DNA of 41,815 nt from positions 1-41,815 of IMG/VR virus record IMGVR_UViG_3300023184_005978. One strand, 5' to 3'. The position numbers and the translations under genes are program-made. Below the pieces are notes generated by a model that did not search any database, was not told the DNA's origin, and saw only the letters and a program-made list of their open reading frames with translations. Shown here one piece after another: positions 8,060-13,797 of the stretch. Source of the DNA: a virus. How positions within the stretch are numbered: position 1 is the first letter of the stretch; every line of letters starts with the position of its first letter.

Positions 8060-8385
8060 GGTTGTGTCCAGATGGTTTTGATGCCAGCGTGGTGTGCTGG
8101 TATCGTGCTTTGACCATAGCCATATTTCTTAATTACGCCGCAACGCGCCATATTGGCCGCCACCGATCCCCAAGCACGCTTGTCAGGGGGCGGCTCAAAG
8201 CCATCGCGTTCTGCATACTCACGTACTTGTTCAGTCATAAACGTGCAGTTTGGTTTTTCTTTGACGAAACGCCGGAAGTATTCTTCTGCGTACATAGTCC
8301 AAAAACCATTTTCAGCGTCTGCATGATCTGCAGCGACGCTTGCACCTTCAGCCGCTAACTCACGGCCAGTTGGTTGGGTGTTCAT
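8056..8385 (-). CDS. Phage protein with winged-helix look, unknown function
   Basis: The 109-residue protein has a conserved-looking C-terminal part in which RAWGSVAANMARCGVIKKYGYG (written here as read, residues about 76-97) resembles a winged-helix recognition helix and wing. Similar small proteins occur in replication modules of Burkholderiales phages, but I cannot assign a role. Its stop overlaps the TTG start of the polymerase gene. The first about 25 residues are low in pattern, so a later start is possible. Confidence 0.7.
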   Translation of the reverse strand: MNTQPTGRELAAEGASVAADHADAENGFWTMYAEEYFRRFVKEKPNCTFMTEQVREYAERDGFEPPPDKRAWGSVAANMARCGVIKKYGYGQSTIPAHHAGIKTIWTQP

Positions 8386-8406
8386 TTTTCAGCCTCTTCA
8401 ATTTGT

Positions 8407-8595
8407 TTAAGCATCTAAAACATCTGCTGTATCAACAGCAACTATTTTTTGTAAGCGAGACACTTCGTTTTTGTACTGCGCAATCACTTCTTGCACGAGT
8501 GGGTCAACTGTTTCATGCGGCAGCTTGCGAAGGGCGGCGATCATCAGCTCAGCTCCAGGCAAAGTAAATTGAAAATTGATGTAGTTCATAGTCAT
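8407..8595 (-). CDS. Small phage protein of unknown function
   Basis: A 62-residue protein with a short hydrophobic start (MNYINFQFTLPGAEL) and a helical body ending in acidic residues; not recognised. The first ATG (8595) overlaps the upstream stop as ATGA. A second ATG two codons later (8589) is better spaced from the GGA ribosome site, so either may be used. Proteins of this kind with an IAALRKLP-like helix are frequent in betaproteobacterial phage early regions. Confidence 0.6.
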   Translation of the reverse strand: MTMNYINFQFTLPGAELMIAALRKLPHETVDPLVQEVIAQYKNEVSRLQKIVAVDTADVLDA

Positions 8596-8948
8596 TCCAA
8601 AAAAGTTAAGTTTGTTAGGTCAGCAATTGCTTGCTTGAATTCGTAATGGTTGTCTCTTCGGTATTCCCAAAAGTCAACTTGAGCAGGGTAAAGAACCACA
8701 AAAGCTCGTGCTAGATCTGGTGCGTGGTTGTTGTTCAACTTGAAGCTATCTTCAGCGCCACGCAAATTAGATTCGTGCCGAAGAACCTCCAAAATTGTTC
8801 TGGATGAGTAGTGCTTGCGTCCTTGTTTGATCAGGCCGAGGGTGACCGCTTCAAACGCTTGCACTACGTGCCAGTTCAATTTGAACCATTCCGCACCCTC
8901 AGAAAAGAGGGCAGGGTACAGACGAACAAAAGCCACCACCTCTGCCAT
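8592..8948 (-). CDS. Conserved phage protein of unknown function
   Basis: This 118-residue protein belongs to a family I have seen often but that has no function: an aromatic start (FKLNWHVVQAFEAVTL), then HYSSRTILEVLRHES, then FKLNNNHAPDLARAF and a final aromatic FWEYR. Its pattern suggests an all-helical, possibly nucleic-acid-binding fold. The ATG overlaps the SSB stop by one base (TGATG) and its own stop overlaps the next start, so it is part of a tightly coupled replication operon. Confidence 0.75.
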   Translation of the reverse strand: MAEVVAFVRLYPALFSEGAEWFKLNWHVVQAFEAVTLGLIKQGRKHYSSRTILEVLRHESNLRGAEDSFKLNNNHAPDLARAFVVLYPAQVDFWEYRRDNHYEFKQAIADLTNLTFLE

Positions 8949-9499
8949 CAGGCTAAGAAGTCTTCAACTGGTTCCGTGAAGTCAGCCGCAGCAGAGCTTC
9001 GACCGCTGAAGGGTTCACCGTCTTCAAGCTTTTGAATCGAGTTAAGTCCAACGGCAACGCCTTTAGCTGTTGAGCTTGCATTGAAGGGGTAAAAATTAAC
9101 ACTTACCCGTGCATAACAACCGCTGTAAACCTCACTTTTATCGAGAATCACATTGGTATCCACGTCAACGATGTTTGGTTTGGTTTTGCTATTTGCGTTG
9201 AAAAAGTAGTGGCCCTTGTATGCTGGGTCATCCTTTTCAAGGTCGCCATCGCGCAAAGGTAATTTAATGCCTGCTGGAATTTTTCCACCCCATTTGGCTT
9301 TGCCTTGTTCTTTGGCTGCTTCAATCGCGTCTTGAATTTTCTTAATCGTTGCTGTATCTGTCTTTGGAACTAAGATTGCTGCAGAGTATTTAGGCTCTTG
9401 CTCGGGTGTGGAGCTATGTGGCTCCCAAGCGTGCAAGTAACTTAATCGAACTTTGCCTGTCACAACTTTTGTGCTTAATGGTTTTTCTGTCTTGGTCAT
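8948..9499 (-). CDS. DUF2815/Enc34-type single-stranded DNA-binding protein
   Basis: The 183-residue protein matches the phage DUF2815 (Enc34-like) ssDNA-binding family. It begins TGKVRLSYLHAWEP, then YSAAILVPKTD (about 40-50), a central GHYFFNANSKTKP and YSGCYARVSVNFYPF (about 128-142), and a disordered tail ending in acidic/aromatic VEDFLA, as SSB-type tips do. The open frame extends to 9601, but ATG at 9499 has a good site (GAGG) and lies just after the DUF2800 stop, so I use it. It would protect ssDNA during replication and recombination beside the polymerase and nuclease genes. Confidence 0.88.
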   Translation of the reverse strand: MTKTEKPLSTKVVTGKVRLSYLHAWEPHSSTPEQEPKYSAAILVPKTDTATIKKIQDAIEAAKEQGKAKWGGKIPAGIKLPLRDGDLEKDDPAYKGHYFFNANSKTKPNIVDVDTNVILDKSEVYSGCYARVSVNFYPFNASSTAKGVAVGLNSIQKLEDGEPFSGRSSAAADFTEPVEDFLA

Positions 9500-9512
9500 G
9501 GTGTACCTCGGT

Positions 9513-10661
9513 TTAACTGTTTGAAAAATCCGCAGCGGCTGCTGCGAGTGGATGAAACTCGGGCCGTTTGTCATCAACGGGCACGAGAGTTGGTTTGCCA
9601 TTGGTCTTAGCGACTAGGTCGCCAAGAAGTTGGGCAAACTTGTTTTTTCCGAGCTTGGTTTCAAGCCCAGTGAGTGAACGCAAATTGCGCTCGAATATGT
9701 CGTCGTTGGAAATACCAGCATCAATGAGTACTTGTGCAGCTGCCGTGACATCTTTGAATTTGCGGCTGCCGCGAGCTTCAACTAACTTGAATCCTGGCCA
9801 TGTGCGTCCCGCCATTGCCTGCGAGTAAGCAAATTCTTCCAAGTCGCGAACCCAAGCGTGAAGTTGTTGAGCTTTTACAAGTACTTCGGCAATATCTGTG
9901 TCACTCATTGATGCTGGCTCTGCAAAATCATGACGAGCTAATGCCAGATTGGATTCATTGCGGGCAGGGCATTGAGCCTTGCCTCTGCACCAGCGGCAGT
10001 GGTCACCTGGTACAAATTCACCTTCGCCGGCCCAGGCCAACTTAGCTTTGGGAGCAACTTCGTTTTCAGCCCATGCCAAAAGTTCAGTGGTTGTCAAACC
10101 TTCTTTGCTGATATGGCCAAGACGCGGCTGAACAATAATGGTGATGACTTGGTCAAAGTCATACAGGTGGCTGAACATTTCAATTGCGCCAACCCCGTAA
10201 AGTCGAAGCTGACTGTTGTCTTGGGCATTAACCCTCAACCCTTGGCCAAATTTCAGATCAATAACGTAAGCAGTCCCATCTGTAACAACAATCAGATCGC
10301 AAGTCCCAAATCCTTCTGGAACCCATTTGGAGAAATCTACCCGTCGCTCAAGCAGTACTGCTGTGCTTGCATCTTTCCGACGGGCTTCCTCAATCAAATT
10401 TATGGCAAATGACACATATGTATTCACATGTGCCCGAAGGTCTGGTGAGTCGTAATGTAGAAGCTCTGTTGGAAGAGGCTTGACCTCAAGCGCCAAGTAG
10501 ACCGAGAGGGCTTGTTCTGCAACAGCATGCGCAAAAGTGCCTTCTTCAGAAAACTTGGTATTTGGTGATTCAGGGAACTGCGCCTCGAAGGCTGAGCTTC
10601 GAGTGCAGCCCATCCAGCGGTCTGAGCCGCTGGCTGAGAGTTTTGCATGTGCTGCGCTCAT
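9513..10661 (-). CDS. DUF2800-family PD-(D/E)xK nuclease, Cas4/AddB-like
   Basis: This 382-residue protein matches phage DUF2800. The nuclease core is visible as His45 in GTFAHAVAEQ, Asp122 in GTCDLIVV, and Asp135-x-Lys137 in VIDLKFGQG. A first cysteine (Cys19, in DRWMGC) and a later C-x2-C-x5-C (222, 225, 231) reproduce the four-cysteine arrangement that holds an Fe-S cluster in Cas4 and AddB. I infer an Fe-S nuclease used in phage recombination or end processing. It lies directly before the DUF2815 SSB, a pairing common in phages, and its start overlaps the upstream stop by four bases. Confidence 0.88.
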   Translation of the reverse strand: MSAAHAKLSASGSDRWMGCTRSSAFEAQFPESPNTKFSEEGTFAHAVAEQALSVYLALEVKPLPTELLHYDSPDLRAHVNTYVSFAINLIEEARRKDASTAVLLERRVDFSKWVPEGFGTCDLIVVTDGTAYVIDLKFGQGLRVNAQDNSQLRLYGVGAIEMFSHLYDFDQVITIIVQPRLGHISKEGLTTTELLAWAENEVAPKAKLAWAGEGEFVPGDHCRWCRGKAQCPARNESNLALARHDFAEPASMSDTDIAEVLVKAQQLHAWVRDLEEFAYSQAMAGRTWPGFKLVEARGSRKFKDVTAAAQVLIDAGISNDDIFERNLRSLTGLETKLGKNKFAQLLGDLVAKTNGKPTLVPVDDKRPEFHPLAAAAADFSNS

Positions 10662-11050
10662 TTGATTCCCAGAGCGGCCAGTGCTTCATCAAGGCCAGCA
10701 ACTTCACGTTGACCAAGAATGGTTATTGTTACCGTTTGCTTTGCAGTGTCTTGAGTGACGCGGTGCTTACCATTGCCTAAAACTTTGTTGGTTTTTCCAG
10801 AGGCAACCGAACTCAAGCTTCTAAGGGGTCTACCCTTTGCTTCAAACACAACTTGATCGCCTGGTTGAGCAGCTCTTACCTTTTCTGAAATTTTCAGGTC
10901 AGACCAGTCGTACACTTTTGGTCGTGTAGTGCAGGTTTTACTTGTGTGGACGTTACCAAAATGGTCATTGATTTTGTATCCGCAGCCAAGCTTCTTTAAA
11001 GTGGCTGTTGCTTGTTCAAGTGTTTGAGCGTAGATTTCTTTTGGTGACAT
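10658..11050 (-). CDS. Early phage protein of unknown function
   Basis: The 130-residue basic protein is not recognised. It has a helical N terminus (IYAQTLEQATATLKKLG), a middle with two cysteines, and a C-terminal half rich in strands and lysine (KTNKVLGNGKHRVTQ, then TVTITILG). It may bind DNA, given its composition and place in the replication operon, but no motif proves it. The start is three bases after the upstream stop, and its own stop overlaps the DUF2800 start. Confidence 0.65.
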   Translation of the reverse strand: MSPKEIYAQTLEQATATLKKLGCGYKINDHFGNVHTSKTCTTRPKVYDWSDLKISEKVRAAQPGDQVVFEAKGRPLRSLSSVASGKTNKVLGNGKHRVTQDTAKQTVTITILGQREVAGLDEALAALGIK

Positions 11051-11053
11051 GGT

Positions 11054-11257
11054 TTATTCCTGAGTGAGGGTTTTAAAGGCGACGTTTTGAGCGGCGTACC
11101 AAGCCCACGATTGACGGGCAATGGCTTCCTGGTTTGCTGCAAGGTAAGCAGCTATCTGTTCAGCGGGTGAAGTTAGCTGGCTTGATGAGTAAGCCAGTTG
11201 ACCGGCAAAGCGAACACCTGTCGGTGTGTCTTGAATTTGGATGCGTGCAATAGACAT
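11054..11257 (-). CDS. Small early phage protein of unknown function
   Basis: A 67-residue protein, not recognised. It has a strand-like start (SIARIQIQDTPTGVRFAGQL) and an alanine-rich helix with aromatic residues (AIARQSWAWYAAQNVAF). Its ATG overlaps the stop of the preceding gene by one base, so it belongs to the same coupled early operon. Confidence 0.6.
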   Translation of the reverse strand: MSIARIQIQDTPTGVRFAGQLAYSSSQLTSPAEQIAAYLAANQEAIARQSWAWYAAQNVAFKTLTQE

Positions 11258-11541
11258 TACAGTGCCCCCGCTTTTTCAAGGACGGCTGCGAAATCTGCAG
11301 GCACGAGTTCTTTGACGTTGCGGGCACCAAATTCAGCCAGAAGCGTTTTGATTTGGGCTGCTTTGCCGTCTTGGCTTATCTTGGTCAGCGCTTGACGAAG
11401 TGCCTCAAGGGTTACGGCTGGCTCAGTAGGGGCGGGGCTGCTGACCTCAGTTGAGACTGGGGCAGTGCTATTCCAGCGTTGCAGCAGGGCTAGAAGCTCC
11501 TCTGTGTGCTGGGGTGGTACTTCAAATGCTATTGTGGTCAT
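11257..11541 (-). CDS. First gene of the early-left operon; helical phage protein
   Basis: The 94-residue protein has an N-terminal strand-helix, a Pro/Ser/Thr-rich linker (about 28-43), and a C-terminal helical module. That module reads LEALRQALTKISQDGKAAQIKTLL followed by GARNVKELVPADFAAVLEKA, written in two parts. This module recurs in many phage early proteins (sometimes annotated as rrp5-like). Function is unknown. It is the promoter-proximal gene, about 105 bases downstream of the predicted start of transcription. Confidence 0.7.
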   Translation of the reverse strand: MTTIAFEVPPQHTEELLALLQRWNSTAPVSTEVSSPAPTEPAVTLEALRQALTKISQDGKAAQIKTLLAEFGARNVKELVPADFAAVLEKAGAL

Positions 11542-11647
11542 GTTATTCCTGTGTTAAAGTTTTCGGTGATCACCAGGTTCGTGGTGGTCACTGCTGCCAG
11601 TTCAGTAAACATGTTTATTTACTATTGTCGACGGCGTGACAGTAGTA

Positions 11648-11675
11648 ATTATAGGGCCGAAAGAAATAGTTTCAA
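11648..11675 (-). promoter_or_regulatory. Predicted early-left promoter
   Basis: On the minus strand, TTGAAA (11670-11675) and a perfect TATAAT (11648-11653) are separated by 16 bases, a near-consensus sigma-70 promoter. Transcription would start near 11641 and run into the operon beginning at 11541. A perfect palindrome (11674-11695) abuts and overlaps the -35 box by two bases. Confidence 0.75.
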
Positions 11676-11695
11676 TACACTATATGTAGTGTATT
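11674..11695. promoter_or_regulatory. Palindromic operator at the early-left promoter
   Basis: A perfect inverted repeat with nine-base arms, AATACACTA and TAGTGTATT, separated by TATG. It touches the -35 box of the early-left promoter and lies 89 bases downstream of the repressor candidate's stop. It is the best operator candidate in the window. A single related half-site, AATCCACTA (8 of 9 identical), lies at 13137-13145 in the opposite early promoter. Confidence 0.65.
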
Positions 11696-11733
11696 TTGAA
11701 TGCTTAGATCTACTTTTGAATACAAAAGAACGT

Positions 11734-11760
11734 AAAAAAACCCACGGTGTTGGCCGTGGG
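11734..11760 (-). terminator. Intrinsic terminator of the repressor gene
   Basis: The hairpin CCCACGG-(loop)-CCGTGGG at 11741-11760 is followed, on the minus strand, by seven T (11740-11734). It stands 23 bases after the stop of the 419-residue repressor candidate and separates it from the early-left promoter. Confidence 0.85.
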
Positions 11761-11783
11761 CTGTAGTTGGTAGAGGCTGGCTC

Positions 11784-13043
11784 TTAATCTATAAAAGTCT
11801 TTTCCGTCTTAAAGGTTGCAATGCCCTCGGCGACCTCAAGGGGCCCGCTGGCAAAGCGAACCTGAACCCCTAAAAGCTCTGAACTGTGGATCAATTCGTC
11901 AAGTTTTTCTTCAAGCGGGAATAGCTTTAGCCCCTTTTCAAAGGTGCTGACCAAGATGAGTTTCTTCGACGTCCTTTTTTTCATTCGGTCTACAAAACAT
12001 AGCTCCATCATTTTGTTTTGAAGTGATCTGCGAAGCACTCGCATCTCGGTATTTCTGTGAATTGTTATCACTTGAATTGCTCGGTCACCATCAAAGTAAT
12101 TAACGTGTTGTGATATTGCGCCTGTTTGAATTTTTTGATTAAAGTGTTCGGTTGGAATAAAGTGATCGTTGCTTGCAAAAAACTTTACGGCTGCCCAAAA
12201 GTTATTTCCAATTTCTATATCGTAATCTTCATCAGTTTCAAACTCATTGGTATTTGGTCGAGCGGGTGGTAATGGGCGGAACTCCACCAGATCTGCAACT
12301 ATTGGACCACGTGAGGCAAACAAGCCTGTTCGTTTGAGCGATGCACTTGAAAGAAGTGCGTTTTTAACTGGTCCTCCAATGGTCATCGATTCAGGTTCGT
12401 GTGATTTGCCGCCAATAGCGATTGCATTGCTTGAAAGCAATCCACCAATTCCTTCTGTGTGAAGTTGATTTCCACAATGGGCGCAAATCCTTGTCAAGTC
12501 AGGATTTTTGTATCCGCATTTCTTGCATGGCGTGCCAGTCAGTAGGCCGGCTATGCCTAAAGCCCTTTGCTGGGAATTAATAATGGGTTGCTCGGGTGGT
12601 TCGTAAAGTGACCACATTGTGCTTGGCTCTGCTCTCCAAGCAAGTAGCTTGTCAGCGATTGGCGCGCTGTACTTTTCTTTGTACTCGGCAGCCATCCCAG
12701 CAAGTAGCTCTTCTTCTTGCTCGGGTGACATGTCTGGAGGCGCGATGGTGAACTGGCCATCTGGGTAAAGCTCATACCCGCGTTTGTGGTCAATGTCATC
12801 ACGCATAAACCACCACATCGTTTCCCATGGACGACTTGTTAGTTCGGCAATGGCAGCAAGCTGCTCATCAGTCGGATTGGCGCGGTTTTTAAGGTTTGAT
12901 TCCCATTGACTTGCTAGCGAATCGTTCAGGGGCGTGCTTAGATGCAGCTTTTTACTGACTGCAAGGATAAAGTCCTTCTGAGTCAGCCCCAATCGCTTCC
13001 TGGTGTCTTTGATTTTCCCTGCCACATTGATTAACTTAGGCAT
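11784..13043 (-). CDS. Repressor candidate: helix-turn-helix, zinc ribbon, unknown C-terminal domain
   Basis: This 419-residue protein occupies the classic cI position, divergent from a Cro-like gene. Residues about 8-72 form an XRE helix-turn-helix (RLGLTQKDFILAVS, then SLASQWESN). A zinc ribbon follows: Cys173-x2-Cys176 and Cys187-x2-Cys190. Residues about 280-415 form a mixed alpha/beta domain (FWAAVKFFAS; RAIQVITIHRNTE; KKLILVSTFEKG) that I do not recognise. There is no LexA/S24 self-cleaving peptidase, so induction must work differently from lambda. It is monocistronic, with its own terminator. The role as lysogeny repressor is inferred from position and the DNA-binding domain. Confidence 0.75.
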   Translation of the reverse strand: MPKLINVAGKIKDTRKRLGLTQKDFILAVSKKLHLSTPLNDSLASQWESNLKNRANPTDEQLAAIAELTSRPWETMWWFMRDDIDHKRGYELYPDGQFTIAPPDMSPEQEEELLAGMAAEYKEKYSAPIADKLLAWRAEPSTMWSLYEPPEQPIINSQQRALGIAGLLTGTPCKKCGYKNPDLTRICAHCGNQLHTEGIGGLLSSNAIAIGGKSHEPESMTIGGPVKNALLSSASLKRTGLFASRGPIVADLVEFRPLPPARPNTNEFETDEDYDIEIGNNFWAAVKFFASNDHFIPTEHFNQKIQTGAISQHVNYFDGDRAIQVITIHRNTEMRVLRRSLQNKMMELCFVDRMKKRTSKKLILVSTFEKGLKLFPLEEKLDELIHSSELLGVQVRFASGPLEVAEGIATFKTEKTFID

Positions 13044-13054
13044 AAGTTGTGTGT

Positions 13055-13103
13055 AAAAGTGGAATAGAGTAGAAGTATAAGTACAAAAAAGTAGTGAAAA
13101 GTG
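13055..13103. promoter_or_regulatory. Repeat-rich divergent control region
   Basis: The 113-base gap between repressor candidate and Cro-like gene holds AAAAGTG at 13055-13061 and 13097-13103, and a related AAAAGTAGTG at 13087-13096, all on the plus strand. These are candidate operator half-sites. The A/T-rich palindrome AATAT-TTGA-ATATT follows (13116-13129). No convincing minus-strand promoter could be fixed by eye. Confidence 0.4.
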
Positions 13104-13120
13104 TTTTTTGCCGAAAATAT

Positions 13121-13149
13121 TTGAATATTAGTTGTAAATCCACTAAAGT
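13121..13149 (+). promoter_or_regulatory. Candidate early-right promoter, possibly leaderless transcript
   Basis: TTGAAT (13121-13126) and TAAAGT (13144-13149) are 17 bases apart, each with four of six consensus bases. The -10 box ends seven bases before the ATG at 13157, so transcription would start at or next to the start codon. The only Shine-Dalgarno-like stretch is GGGG four bases... before ATG at very short spacing, which fits a leaderless message. Moderate evidence only. Confidence 0.35.
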
Positions 13150-13156
13150 TTGGGGC

Positions 13157-13366
13157 ATGACTGAGCACCAAATCCTTTCAAAACTAGGCGGTCCAAGCCG
13201 AATTGGACGCCGTTTGGGGGTCAAGCCCCAAGCCGTTTCGGGCTGGAAAAGTCGTGGGATTCCCATGGACCGTATACCCAGCCTACTGCGTATGGCAAAG
13301 GAAAAGGGGCTCAACATCGGCCCAGAAGCACTGCGTCCAGACCTGGACTGGAGTGGTTTTAGGTGA
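13157..13366 (+). CDS. Cro/YdaS-like DNA-binding protein
   Basis: The 69-residue protein reads as a small Cro/YdaS-type helix-turn-helix: GGPSRIGRRLGVKPQAVSGW holds both helices (about residues 10-29), followed by KSRGIPMDRIPSLLRMAKEKG. The open frame reaches back to 13094, but ATG at 13157 starts the recognised domain and fits the promoter. It is the first gene of the rightward early operon, divergent from the repressor candidate, and would act as the lytic switch. It overlaps the next gene by GTGA. Confidence 0.8.
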   Translation: MTEHQILSKLGGPSRIGRRLGVKPQAVSGWKSRGIPMDRIPSLLRMAKEKGLNIGPEALRPDLDWSGFR

Positions 13367-13554
13367 GAGAAATTCCAATCAGCCTGTCAATGGAAGATTT
13401 GGAGCTTCTTGGACAAGGTGGAACTTTAGGTTTTGATGAGCAAGGCTACATCATCACTTTGAGGGCCGACTCGAGCGCTGTCACAGCGTTCCAGCAGCAC
13501 GTCCAAGCTGCAATTTTAAAACTGCTCGAACCCGTCAACCCGATCAAACACTAA
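13363..13554 (+). CDS. Small early phage protein of unknown function
   Basis: A 63-residue protein starting with GTG that overlaps the Cro-like stop (GTGA), so it is likely coupled. It has a compact alpha/beta pattern (REIPISLSMEDLELLGQ, then LGFDEQGYIITLRA, then a C-terminal helix). It is not recognised, and no catalytic motif is visible. Confidence 0.6.
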   Translation: MREIPISLSMEDLELLGQGGTLGFDEQGYIITLRADSSAVTAFQQHVQAAILKLLEPVNPIKH

Positions 13555-13596
13555 CCGAGTCGCGCGGTTCGCGGTGCTATTTTTTGACTGTTTATC

Positions 13597-13797
13597 ATGG
13601 CTATTGCTCGTTCTGAGTACCTGCGTGATCTCTATGAAGACGCGCAGGTTGTAACTAACAACCCCGAAATTATTTCTGCATTGATCCTGAACGACGCCCT
13701 CAACGGCTGTCGCAAAGCACTGCTTGATATTGCTGAAACAAATCGTTTGATCGCCAATGAGCTTGGCGCAATCGCTGACGCAGCGAGTCAAACATGA
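13597..13797 (+). CDS. Small early phage protein of unknown function
   Basis: A 66-residue, largely helical acidic protein. It starts after a 42-base gap without a strong ribosome site and its stop overlaps the primase start as ATGA. A tight link to the primase gene suggests a replication accessory role, which is inference. Confidence 0.6.
   Translation: MAIARSEYLRDLYEDAQVVTNNPEIISALILNDALNGCRKALLDIAETNRLIANELGAIADAASQT

Noticed and set aside
8050-8358. Plus-strand open frame opposite the polymerase leader
   Set aside because: It lies opposite two well-supported, overlapping minus-strand genes and has no recognisable protein pattern.
11784-13043. Lambda cI-type repressor with LexA peptidase
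   Set aside because: No Ala-Gly cleavage site with Ser-Lys catalytic pair can be seen; a zinc ribbon stands where a linker would be.
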